DNA of 17,433 nt from Acidobacteriota bacterium. Its GTDB lineage: Bacteria > Acidobacteriota > Terriglobia > UBA7540. Below, piece after piece: positions 1 through 6,580 of the stretch. Numbering within the stretch: position 1 is the first letter of the stretch; each line of letters begins with the position of its first letter. The notes below the pieces were generated by a model that saw nothing but the letters and a program-made list of their open reading frames with translations, had not been told where the DNA came from and searched no databases. A program made the position numbers and the translations under genes. The stretch is taken from NCBI GenBank assembly GCA_021784615.1, contig JAJYHU010000106.1:1-17433 (forward strand). The letters are read 5' to 3'.

Positions 1-26
1 TGGACCCAGAAAGTATGAGGTGAGAT

Positions 27-737
27 ATGGGAAACCTGATCCTAAATACGTTGAGCCACACCTTTAAAGGTTTCTTTGAGATTTTGGCCCTCTTCCTGCC
101 GCGACTCTTATCCATGCTGGTCATGGTCGCTGTGGGCTTTATTGCGGCGATCTTCTTCAAAGCTCTAGTCCGGCGGGTCTTCGGGATCGAGAAGTTCCGG
201 AAATACTGCGATTCCGCAGGGCTGACCCAAATGATGCGGAAATGCACCTTGCCGCCACCCGATGTTTTTCTCGGACAACTGATCTTCTGGGTGATCTGGC
301 TGGTGTTTATCGTCCTGGGAATCGACACGCTCGAAATCTCCGTCTTGCAAGACCAGATCTCCCGGTTCTTTTTGTTTTTGCCGCAGATTTTCGTGGCCCT
401 CATGATTCTGTTCGTCGGGCTGCTCATTGCGAACTTCTTTTCCCGCGCCACGTTGCTGGCTGCAACGAATGCCAATTACCCTTCGGCCAGACTGCTCAGC
501 AGCCTGGTTCGCCTGCTGATCAGCATCCTCTCCGTAACGATGGCGCTTGAACAAATCGGCCTGGGCCGCCACGTGGTTCTGATCGCATTTTCCATCGCCT
601 TTGGGGCCGTCATGCTGGGTGCGGCCATTGCGTTTGGACTGGGAGGCCGCGATGTGGCGCGGCGAATCCTCGAAAAACGGTTTCTGGCGCAGGAGGGCGA
701 AGGGAAGGAAAAGGAAGAGGACATTTCTCCGCTGTAA
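27..737 (+). CDS. Small integral membrane protein, conserved TM-helix (mechanosensitive-channel-like) family, no MscS domain
   Basis: A protein of 236 residues made almost entirely of hydrophobic helices. I see about five membrane segments, near residues 16-48, 80-102, 115-138, 153-178 and 183-207. The last one is glycine/alanine-rich and ends in FGLGGRDVARRIL, the signature I associate with the conserved TM-helix repeat of small mechanosensitive-channel-like proteins. The tail after residue 218 is short and highly charged (Lys/Glu-rich). The cytoplasmic beta domain of true MscS channels is absent, so gating by membrane tension is a family-based guess and not shown. The ATG at 27 is preceded by GAGG six bases upstream; an ATG at 15 runs straight into a stop. 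It is transcribed with the downstream plus-strand genes in orientation, but a terminator candidate and a new promoter separate it from them. Its true substrate or role is unknown. Confidence 0.8.
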   Translation: MGNLILNTLSHTFKGFFEILALFLPRLLSMLVMVAVGFIAAIFFKALVRRVFGIEKFRKYCDSAGLTQMMRKCTLPPPDVFLGQLIFWVIWLVFIVLGIDTLEISVLQDQISRFFLFLPQIFVALMILFVGLLIANFFSRATLLAATNANYPSARLLSSLVRLLISILSVTMALEQIGLGRHVVLIAFSIAFGAVMLGAAIAFGLGGRDVARRILEKRFLAQEGEGKEKEEDISPL

Positions 738-748
738 TCGGGCAGCCG

Positions 749-780
749 CTGCGGCTCCGGTCTTCTGCCGCGGGCTTTTT
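749..780 (+). terminator. Candidate intrinsic terminator after the membrane-protein gene
   Basis: Twelve bases past the stop codon, CTGCGGC (749-755) pairs with GCCGCGG (767-773), giving a 7-bp GC-rich stem (one G-T wobble) with an 11-base loop. GC and then five T residues (776-780) follow. A second small hairpin (AGCCG/CGGCT, 744-748 and 752-756) competes with it. The layout fits a Rho-independent terminator. The loop is longer than ideal and the T-run is short. Confidence 0.5.
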
Positions 781-866
781 GCAAGTTAAGGCGTTGCGAA
801 CCCGGCGCGCATAAAACATGCCGAGGCGGCCGGCCGACCTGCCGGAATTCACGCAGGGGACCCGGC

Positions 867-894
867 TTATCACCATAGAGGAACCTGATATAAT
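867..894 (+). promoter_or_regulatory. Candidate sigma-70 promoter for the Hsp70-like gene and rpiB
   Basis: A perfect TATAAT lies at 889-894. TTATCA at 867-872 matches four of six bases of TTGACA, with a 16-base spacer. Transcription would start near 901, giving a leader of about 20 bases before the ATG at 922. The element lies in the 184-base gap between a terminator candidate and the next gene, which is where a promoter is expected. The -35 match is only moderate. Confidence 0.55.
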
Positions 895-921
895 AAATTC
901 CCAGTGGGGCCAAAACCGCTT

Positions 922-2550
922 ATGAAACTCGGAATTGATTTTGGCACAACCCGAATTGTGGTGGCCTTTGTTGACCGCGGCAACTACCCGGTGGTGGCCT
1001 TTGAGACTCCCGACGGCAGCGCCTGCGAGTGGTTTCCGCCGCTGGCGGCCGTCAACGGGAGCGAGCGCTGCTATGGCTGGGAAGCCTGGGCCGCCCAGGA
1101 AGAGCCCGGCTGGACGGTGGTGCGCTCTGTGAAAAGAGCGATGGAGGCGGCCGGCCCCGACACGCTGGTCCAAATCGCCGATGAAAAAATCCCCATGCAG
1201 GTGCTGCTCCACGAATTGGCCCTGGCGCTTCGGGCAAGCCTGCTGGAACGTTCCACGCTGCCGGCGGCAGGCCCCGATGAAGCGCTCGACGTGATGCTGG
1301 GAACGCCCGCCAACGCCAACAGCAACCAGCGCTTTCTCACGGTGGAAACCTTTCGGCAGGCAGGCTTTAACGTGTTGGGCCTCCTCAATGAACCTTCCGC
1401 CGCCAGCATCGAGTTTGGACATCAAAAACGAACCTCCCGGCAATTCAAGGAAAAGATGCGGATTCTGGTCTACGACTTGGGCGGCGGGACCTTCGACGCT
1501 TCCCTGGTGGAACTCGACGAGCGGGAACACGCCGTCATTTCCTCCGATGGAATCCCGGCGCTCGGCGGGGATGATTTTGATGAGGCGCTAGCGGGGCTGG
1601 CGCTCGAAGCGGCAGGAATCGGCGCCGGCGAGCAGGACAGCCTTTCTCAGGCCGAACTGTTCCGCTTGCACGAGGAATGCCGGCTGAAAAAAGAAGGCCT
1701 GCATCCCAATACTCGAAGAATTGTGATTGATTTGGGAAATGTGAGGCCGGACTGGCAGGAAGTGACGGTGACAACGGGCGATTTCTACGAGCGTTGCCGG
1801 CCTTTTGTCGAGGAGACCTTGCACGCCACGGAAGACTTGCTCGGAGCGCGCGGAGAGGCCCATGGAGACCCAACCTCCGGGCAACTGAGCGGCGCAGAGG
1901 GACGCCTTGAAGCGCTCTACATGACCGGTGGGGGCAGCGAATTGCCGCTTGTGGGCCGCATGTTGCGGGAGGTTTTCGGGCGGCGGGTGCGCCGGTCCGC
2001 CTATACGCGCGCGGCCACGGCCATTGGTCTGGCCATCCAGGCGGACTCTACAACCGGCTATGTTTTGCGGGATAAATTCACGCGCCATTTCGGAGTGTGG
2101 CGGGAAGCCGAAGGCGGCCGCCGCGTCGTGTTCGACCCCTTGTTCAGCAAAGGAACTCTGCTGCCCGGCCCGGCCGATCCCCCGATCGTCAATTCCCGGC
2201 GTTACTCTCCCGTCCACAACATCGGACACTTTCGATATCTGGAATGCAGCCATCTGACCGAAGACGGGCGCCCCGCCGGAGACATCACCGTTTGGGATGA
2301 TATTCGCTTTCCTTTTGACCCGGCGCTCGAAAACGATACCGAGCTGGAACGGGTGCCGGTTGTCCATTTGAATCACGGCATGCATCGTGAAGCCGAAGAA
2401 TGTTATTCCTGTGACCGAAGCGGCGCCGTGACGGTGACGATTGCAAACATTCGGGATGGGTACAACCGCAGCTACCGCCTCGGCCGCTGGGCCGCTTCGG
2501 AAGAGCTGGTCGTTCCCGGTCGTAAGAAAAAATCGAGATCCAAGAAATAG
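922..2550 (+). CDS. Hsp70-family ATPase with degenerate, lidless C-terminus
   Basis: A protein of 542 residues. The N-terminal ~375 residues are a complete Hsp70 nucleotide-binding domain: phosphate-1 loop DFGTT (6-10), SVKRAM with Lys71 aligning to DnaK Lys70, NEPSAAS (156-162), phosphate-2 loop YDLGGGTFD (184-192) and adenosine loop MTGGGSE (334-340). ATP hydrolysis should therefore be intact. After this, FDPLFSKGTLLP resembles the start of an Hsp70 beta substrate-binding domain. The rest is divergent, contains a CYSC pair (494-497), has no room for the alpha-helical lid of DnaK, and ends in a Lys/Arg-rich tail. DnaK is about 100 residues longer. An in-frame GTG at 904 is possible, but it would sit only about three bases after the predicted transcription start, so the ATG at 922, which begins directly with MKLGIDFGTT, is preferred. 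No DnaJ or GrpE gene is nearby. It is probably a specialised chaperone or an actin-fold ATPase whose client is unknown. Confidence 0.85.
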   Translation: MKLGIDFGTTRIVVAFVDRGNYPVVAFETPDGSACEWFPPLAAVNGSERCYGWEAWAAQEEPGWTVVRSVKRAMEAAGPDTLVQIADEKIPMQVLLHELALALRASLLERSTLPAAGPDEALDVMLGTPANANSNQRFLTVETFRQAGFNVLGLLNEPSAASIEFGHQKRTSRQFKEKMRILVYDLGGGTFDASLVELDEREHAVISSDGIPALGGDDFDEALAGLALEAAGIGAGEQDSLSQAELFRLHEECRLKKEGLHPNTRRIVIDLGNVRPDWQEVTVTTGDFYERCRPFVEETLHATEDLLGARGEAHGDPTSGQLSGAEGRLEALYMTGGGSELPLVGRMLREVFGRRVRRSAYTRAATAIGLAIQADSTTGYVLRDKFTRHFGVWREAEGGRRVVFDPLFSKGTLLPGPADPPIVNSRRYSPVHNIGHFRYLECSHLTEDGRPAGDITVWDDIRFPFDPALENDTELERVPVVHLNHGMHREAEECYSCDRSGAVTVTIANIRDGYNRSYRLGRWAASEELVVPGRKKKSRSKK

Positions 2551-2586
2551 CCGGCAGCCGGCCGGAACGGCTGAGGAGAAAACAAC

Positions 2587-3048
2587 ATGCGTGTGGCAAT
2601 CGGTGCGGACCACGCGGGATTCCACTTAAAAGAGGATGTTGCGAAAGCGCTCCGAAAACTTGGCCAGGATGTACTGGATCTCGGAACGTATCGCGCGGAG
2701 CCTTCCGATGATTATCCTGACTTTGCGCGGGCGGTCGGGCAGGCGATTGTCGACGGGCAGGCGGACCGCGGGATTCTGATTTGCGGAAGCGGCGTGGGAG
2801 TCTCGGTTGCCGCGAATAAAATACCCGGCATTCGCGCCGCCATTTGCCACGACACCTATTCCGCGCACCAGGGCGTTGAACATGACGACATGAACGTGCT
2901 GGTGCTCGGCAGCCGCATTATCGGAACCGAACTGGCGCACGAGCTTGTGCGCGCTTTCCTCGGCGCGCAGTTTACCGGCGAAGAACGCCACCTTCGCCGC
3001 CTCGCCAAGGTCAAGGCCATCGAAGATCAATTTCTCCGCACGGAATAA
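2587..3048 (+). CDS. rpiB: Ribose-5-phosphate isomerase B
   Basis: A protein of 153 residues, typical for the RpiB/LacAB sugar-phosphate isomerase family. It interconverts ribose 5-phosphate and ribulose 5-phosphate in the non-oxidative pentose phosphate pathway, in the cytoplasm. Visible landmarks are IGADHAGF with His9, DYPDFA (42-47), the ILICGSGVGVSVAANK anion loop with the presumed catalytic-base Cys66, and HDTYSAHQGVEHDDMNVLVLG with His99. The Cys66 version is the E. coli-like type, not the actinobacterial type that uses Glu. The start is secure: GAGGAG (2573-2578) lies eight bases before the ATG. The gene begins 36 bases after the Hsp70-like gene, with no terminator that I can see between them, so the two are probably cotranscribed. 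No paralogous rpiA is visible in the window. Confidence 0.95.
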   Translation: MRVAIGADHAGFHLKEDVAKALRKLGQDVLDLGTYRAEPSDDYPDFARAVGQAIVDGQADRGILICGSGVGVSVAANKIPGIRAAICHDTYSAHQGVEHDDMNVLVLGSRIIGTELAHELVRAFLGAQFTGEERHLRRLAKVKAIEDQFLRTE

Positions 3049-3118
3049 GCCACCGGTAACGCGCGAGGGTGGCGCATCATAGATCGCGCCGTTTGCGATC
3101 TGTGCGGTCGCCGATCGC
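3049..3118 (+). repeat. Cluster of short hairpins immediately after rpiB, with mutually exclusive pairings
   Basis: GCCACC (3049-3054) pairs with GGTGGC (3068-3073). AGATCGC (3081-3087) pairs perfectly with GCGATCT (3095-3101) around a 7-base loop. The same GCGATC (3095-3100) can instead pair with GATCGC at 3113-3118, so the second and third stems exclude each other. No T-run follows, so a standard intrinsic terminator is not evident. The cluster may still protect or define the 3' end of the hsp70-like/rpiB mRNA. Confidence 0.45.
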
Positions 3119-3145
3119 TGCGAAAATATGATAACAGTATATACA

Positions 3146-3169
3146 CCCGCGCGCGGTCGAATGCGCGGG
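3146..3169. repeat. GC-rich inverted repeat in the convergent intergenic region
   Basis: CCCGCGC (3146-3152) and GCGCGGG (3163-3169) form a perfect 7-bp stem around a 10-base loop. It sits between an AT-rich patch (ATATGATAACAGTATATA, about 3126-3143) and the CAATC repeat block. No T-run follows on either strand, so I record only the dyad. Confidence 0.45.
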
Positions 3170-3171
3170 CA

Positions 3172-3301
3172 GCAAATGGCCAATCGGCCATGGGTAATTG
3201 AGTGATGGGTGATTGGCGGTTCGTTGGAATGAAGGCCGCACACGCGCCAATCGCCAATCACCCAATCGCAAATGGCTCCAATCCTTCAATCATTGGCAAT
3301 C
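3172..3301. repeat. Inverted and near-tandem CAATC/GATTG repeat block, bracketed by a 9-base direct repeat
   Basis: TGGGTGATTGGCG (3206-3218) is a perfect 13-base inverted match to CGCCAATCACCCA (3252-3264), with a 33-base loop. On its left, ATGGCC (3176-3181) pairs with GGCCAT (3186-3191) around a 4-base loop. CAATC occurs six times starting at 3248, 3255, 3263, 3279, 3287 and 3297, a loose 7-10 base rhythm with one double step. GCAAATGGC occurs twice, at 3172-3180 and 3268-3276, bracketing the inner dyads. The block has no coding potential that I trust. It may be a small intergenic palindromic element of a genome-wide family; its nature is unknown. Confidence 0.6.
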
Positions 3302-3356
3302 GCTCAGCCGGCCATCGCCAGCCACAAATCAATTCCGCTTCGCTCGCATCCTGGCG

Positions 3357-3545
3357 CTAGGCTTTATATCTAGGCTATACACAGGTCCATGTAGCCGCAG
3401 AATGGGACAAGTGGGATTTTCGGGACGATAAAATTGTGAGCCTTGTAACTTCCTAATAAAACAGTGCTTATCAAAATTATGCGCTATCTAAAATTCGGCA
3501 TTCACACGACTTTTGTTTCTCCCGCATACAGTGGGTAAAAATTGC
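3357..3545. other. AT-rich non-coding stretch with a 7-base direct repeat
   Basis: CTAGGCT occurs at 3357-3363 and again at 3370-3376, separated by TTATAT. From about 3410 to 3545 the sequence is clearly richer in A/T than its surroundings. I see no convincing open reading frame, tRNA or well-placed promoter here. It separates the converging rpiB and nuo transcripts. Confidence 0.35.
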
Positions 3546-3561
3546 AAGCTCCCGCCAGGAG
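3537..3561 (-). terminator. Weak candidate terminator of the nuo operon
   Basis: Directly after the nuoN stop codon, on the minus strand, CTCCT and GGGAG (plus positions 3549-3561) form a 5-bp stem (one G-T wobble) with a 3-base loop. Seven bases later comes a run of five T residues (plus 3537-3541). The stem is short and the T-run is displaced, so this is a weak candidate. No better one is visible before position 3400. Confidence 0.3.
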
Positions 3562-3562
3562 G

Positions 3563-5020
3563 TCAGAACAGCCGAAGGGTTGAGACGGCTCTTTGAACCG
3601 CGTCCAGGATAGGCGCGGGATAGACGCCGACCCAGACCAGCAGGACCGACAGCGCGGCAAGCACGTAGCTTCCGCCGCGGGAGAGAGCGGGAAGGCCCCC
3701 AGCGGGCGCCGCCTCGCCGGTTTCAGCCGGAGGAGCGTACAGGGCGACAAGAATGCGGAGATAGTAAAAGAGTCCGATAACGCTTGTGACGATCAAGGTG
3801 AAGATCAGGCCCCACAAGGCCGAAGAGGCTCCGGCAGCAACCAGAAAGAATTTCCCCACAAAGCCCGCGGTGAGCGGAATGCCGGCCAAGGAAAGGAGCA
3901 TCAACGTGAAGATGCCCGCAAGCACCGGACGCCGCCAGAAAAGGCCGCGGTAATCGTCGAGCACGTCCGCGTCCCTTTCGCCGTTTGAGAGCACGCTGAC
4001 CACCCCAAAGGCGCCCAGCGTAGTGATGAAATACGCGACCAGATAGAAAGTGACGGCTTCGGCAGCCCTCGTTCCGCCCGCCAGAAAAGCCACCAGCACA
4101 TAGCCGAGATGCGCGATCGAGGAGTATGCCAGAATCCGCTTGACGTTGTTCTGAAACAGCGCCAGCAAATTGCCGGCAATCATGGAGGCAATCGCAATGA
4201 TGCTGAAAACCAGGAAGACGGATCCGAGATGCTGCATCCCCGTCTCATAGAAGTACCGCAGCAGCAAAGCGACCATGGCCCCCTTGGACACGGTGGCGAT
4301 AAACGCCGTCACGGGCGCCGGAGCGCCTTCGTAAACGTCCGGGGTCCACATGTGGAAGGGCACGACGGCAAGCTTGAATCCAATTCCCGTGATGATCAAG
4401 GCAATGCCCGGCAGGAGCAACGCCTTGCTGTAGCAGGCGCCGCCAGACAGCATGGCGGCAATCTGTCCAAATTGCATGGTTCCAAGCTGCGCGTAAACCA
4501 GGGCCATGCCGAAAAGAAGGAAAGCGGCCGAGGCGGCGGCCAGCACCAAATATTTAAGGCCGGCTTCAAGAGGCGGCTTGCGGGCGCACAGGTAGGCGCT
4601 CATCGCGTAGAGCGCAACGCTCAAGACTTCCAATCCCAAAAAGAATGATACAAAGTGGCTGCTGGCCACCAGCACCACGGAGCCCAGTGCCGCCACCAGA
4701 ATGAGAACGTAAAGTTCCTCGCGATATCCGCTTTGGTTCTCCAGGTAGCCGTAAGCCAGGATGACCGTCACAAACGTGGCCGCAAGGATCAGCCCCATGT
4801 AGAACAAGGCGTAACCGTCAACGATCAATAGAGGCGTCACCTGAATCGGGGTGAGCGGAGCAACAATCCAGAGAGAGAAAAATGCGGCGGCAAGCCCCAC
4901 GAGCGTCAGCCAAACCGCCAGCAGATGGCTGCGCTTGATCGAGATCGCCAGCATCACCACCACGGCAGCGGCCGTGACGATCAGGAGAGGAAGCATCGCG
5001 ATGAGGTCAGTACAATTCAA
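3563..5020 (-). CDS. nuoN: NADH-quinone oxidoreductase subunit N (proton-pumping, antiporter-like)
   Basis: A protein of 485 residues with about 14 membrane helices, one of the three Mrp-antiporter-like subunits of the complex I membrane arm. Recognisable blocks include LGLEVLSVALYAM with the conserved helix-5 Glu, GFKLAVVPFHMWTPDVYEGAP with the channel Lys, NNVKRILAYSSIAHLGY, and SLAGIPLTAGFVGKF. MALVYAQ and RGLFWRRPVLA are close to E. coli NuoN. The start is TTG at 5020, supported by AAGGGG (plus 5030-5035) nine bases upstream. The first in-frame ATG, at 4996, would remove eight residues and has no Shine-Dalgarno sequence. It begins three bases after the nuoM stop and is the last gene of the operon. 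Confidence 0.95.
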   Translation of the reverse strand: MNCTDLIAMLPLLIVTAAAVVVMLAISIKRSHLLAVWLTLVGLAAAFFSLWIVAPLTPIQVTPLLIVDGYALFYMGLILAATFVTVILAYGYLENQSGYREELYVLILVAALGSVVLVASSHFVSFFLGLEVLSVALYAMSAYLCARKPPLEAGLKYLVLAAASAAFLLFGMALVYAQLGTMQFGQIAAMLSGGACYSKALLLPGIALIITGIGFKLAVVPFHMWTPDVYEGAPAPVTAFIATVSKGAMVALLLRYFYETGMQHLGSVFLVFSIIAIASMIAGNLLALFQNNVKRILAYSSIAHLGYVLVAFLAGGTRAAEAVTFYLVAYFITTLGAFGVVSVLSNGERDADVLDDYRGLFWRRPVLAGIFTLMLLSLAGIPLTAGFVGKFFLVAAGASSALWGLIFTLIVTSVIGLFYYLRILVALYAPPAETGEAAPAGGLPALSRGGSYVLAALSVLLVWVGVYPAPILDAVQRAVSTLRLF

Positions 5021-5023
5021 AGT

Positions 5024-6580
5024 TCATTTCCCCTTGATTTCAGGCAGCCGGCCGTTATACGAAAGCGCGCGCACAGAAGGATTCAGGGTCAAAACAGGGT
5101 GCGGCTTTGCATACTCCTGAAGCTTGTGCATCGCCGGCTCAAAAGTCCTCAGCACCGGCTGCGGGTAAAGGCCCAGCCACAGCAGGATCAGCATCATCGG
5201 GATCATAATCAACAGTTCGCGCGCTCCAAGATCAGGAATGGACCATTCATGGGTGTTTGGACCATGGAGGGCGCGCTGGATGACCTTTAAAGCATAGAGG
5301 GTGGAAATCAGAATCCCAATGGCGGCCACCAGCGTCAGGCCGATGCTGACCCGGTAAGTCCCCAGCAGCGTCAGGAATTCACCTACGAAATCTCCCAGGC
5401 CGGGCAAGCCGATCGAGGCCAGAGCAAAAAAGAGCATAGTGCCGCTCATCACCGGGACCGTCGCCCAAAGGCCTTTCAACCGATCCATTTCGCGCGTATG
5501 CGTCCGCTCCTGCAACCCGCCCACCAGCATGAAGAGGGCGCCCGTGCTGATGCCGTGCGCGATCATCCCGATCAAGGCTCCCTGGAGCGCCAGCTCATTC
5601 CAGGCAAAGATGCCCAGCAGCACAAACCCCAGGTGGCTGACGCTGGTATACGCCACCAGGCGCTTCAGGTCGGTTTGCCCAAAGGCGAGGACTGCGCCGT
5701 AAACGATTCCGATCACCGCCAGCGTCATGGCGACCGGCGCAAAGGCATGAGCCGCGTCCGGGAACAGAGGCACCACAAACCGCAGCATTCCGTATGCCCC
5801 GGTCTTCAGCAGAAGACCCGCCAGGATCACGCTGCCCGCCGTGGGCGCCTCGGTGTGCGCGTCCGGCAGCCAGGTGTGGAAGGGAAACATGGGAAGCTTG
5901 ACGGCAAAGGCCACAAAAAAGCCCAACATCACCAGCATAGCGGTGTGCGGAGTCAAAACCGTGCCCAGCAGATCTTTGTATTCAAAGGAATAAACGCCGG
6001 TCTCGCGATGATGAGTGAAATAAAGCGTCAGGATCGCAATCAGCATCAGCAGCCCGCTGAGCTGGGTGAAAAGGAAGAATTTGACCGCAGCGTAAATCCT
6101 GCGCTCGTGCCCCCAGATGGCAATCAGGAAGTACATGGGCACCAGCATCAGTTCCCAGGCAAAGTAAAAGAGGAAGAGATCGACGGCAAGAAAGACGCCC
6201 AGGATGCCGGCCAGAATCCACATCAAATTAAAATGGAAGAAGCCGACGCCCTTCTGGATCTCTTTCCAGGAGATCAACACCGACATGATGCCCAGCAGGA
6301 AAGTGAGGACGATCAGCAGAAGGCTGAGCCCGTCCATGGCCAGGTGGAAGTGGATTCCGAACCGCGGAATCCATGTCCAATCAACTTGCTCGATCCACTT
6401 CCGCTGCGGGAAGAGCTGAACGCGGCTGGAATTCTCGGACCACAGGATCAGCGAGAGGACAAAATCGATGCTGACCGCGACGAGAGAAATGACTCGCGGC
6501 CATAGCGTGTTCACCCGGCCGGCAAAGCCGGCAAGAACGCCCGCCACAAGCAGAATGACAATGAGCCAGACTAGAATCAT
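5024..6580 (-). CDS. nuoM: NADH-quinone oxidoreductase subunit M (proton-pumping, antiporter-like)
   Basis: A protein of 518 residues, about the E. coli NuoM length, forming an antiporter-like proton channel of the membrane arm. Key charges are present: Glu143 in FAWELMLVPMYFLIA, Lys228 in AFAVKLPMFPFHTWLPDAH, and the second-half block TDLKRLVAYTSVSHLGFVL. WIPRFGIHFHLAMDGLSLL and FFHFNLMWILAGILGVFLA closely follow the E. coli protein. I place the start at the ATG at 6580, which overlaps the nuoL stop as ATGA. An in-frame start 60 bases further upstream would add 20 residues (with CGFHHLCGDC) that do not belong to the family and would lie inside nuoL. Translation is probably coupled to nuoL. 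Confidence 0.95.
   Translation of the reverse strand: MILVWLIVILLVAGVLAGFAGRVNTLWPRVISLVAVSIDFVLSLILWSENSSRVQLFPQRKWIEQVDWTWIPRFGIHFHLAMDGLSLLLIVLTFLLGIMSVLISWKEIQKGVGFFHFNLMWILAGILGVFLAVDLFLFYFAWELMLVPMYFLIAIWGHERRIYAAVKFFLFTQLSGLLMLIAILTLYFTHHRETGVYSFEYKDLLGTVLTPHTAMLVMLGFFVAFAVKLPMFPFHTWLPDAHTEAPTAGSVILAGLLLKTGAYGMLRFVVPLFPDAAHAFAPVAMTLAVIGIVYGAVLAFGQTDLKRLVAYTSVSHLGFVLLGIFAWNELALQGALIGMIAHGISTGALFMLVGGLQERTHTREMDRLKGLWATVPVMSGTMLFFALASIGLPGLGDFVGEFLTLLGTYRVSIGLTLVAAIGILISTLYALKVIQRALHGPNTHEWSIPDLGARELLIMIPMMLILLWLGLYPQPVLRTFEPAMHKLQEYAKPHPVLTLNPSVRALSYNGRLPEIKGK
5030..5035 (-). promoter_or_regulatory. Ribosome binding site that sets the TTG start of nuoN
   Basis: On the minus strand AAGGGG lies nine bases before TTG at 5020, inside the 3' end of nuoM. 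No comparable motif precedes the ATG at 4996. Confidence 0.55.

Noticed and set aside
610..1530. Minus-strand open frame of 306 codons spanning the promoter region and the Hsp70-like 5' end
   Set aside because: It covers a terminator candidate, a promoter candidate and antisense Hsp70 sequence, with no family resemblance.
1588..2625. Minus-strand open frame of 345 codons opposite the Hsp70-like gene
   Set aside because: It is antisense to a gene with clear Hsp70 motifs and has no recognisable domain of its own.
3121..3145. Possible promoter from TATGAT (plus) or TATACT (minus) in the rpiB-nuo spacer
   Set aside because: No acceptable -35 element at the right distance on either strand, and no gene downstream that such a promoter would serve.
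3248..3301. Possible CRISPR-like array from the repeated CAATC units
   Set aside because: Units are only five bases with 7-16 base spacing, far too short for CRISPR repeats and spacers, and no cas genes are present.
3213..3431. Small open frame of 72 codons in the rpiB-nuoN spacer
   Set aside because: It starts inside the inverted repeat block, has no Shine-Dalgarno sequence, and the translation is Arg/Ser/Asn-rich with no motif.
5498..6505. Plus-strand open frame of 335 codons opposite nuoM
   Set aside because: The translation is extremely rich in Gln, His, Lys and Asp, the typical mirror of a hydrophobic membrane-protein gene.
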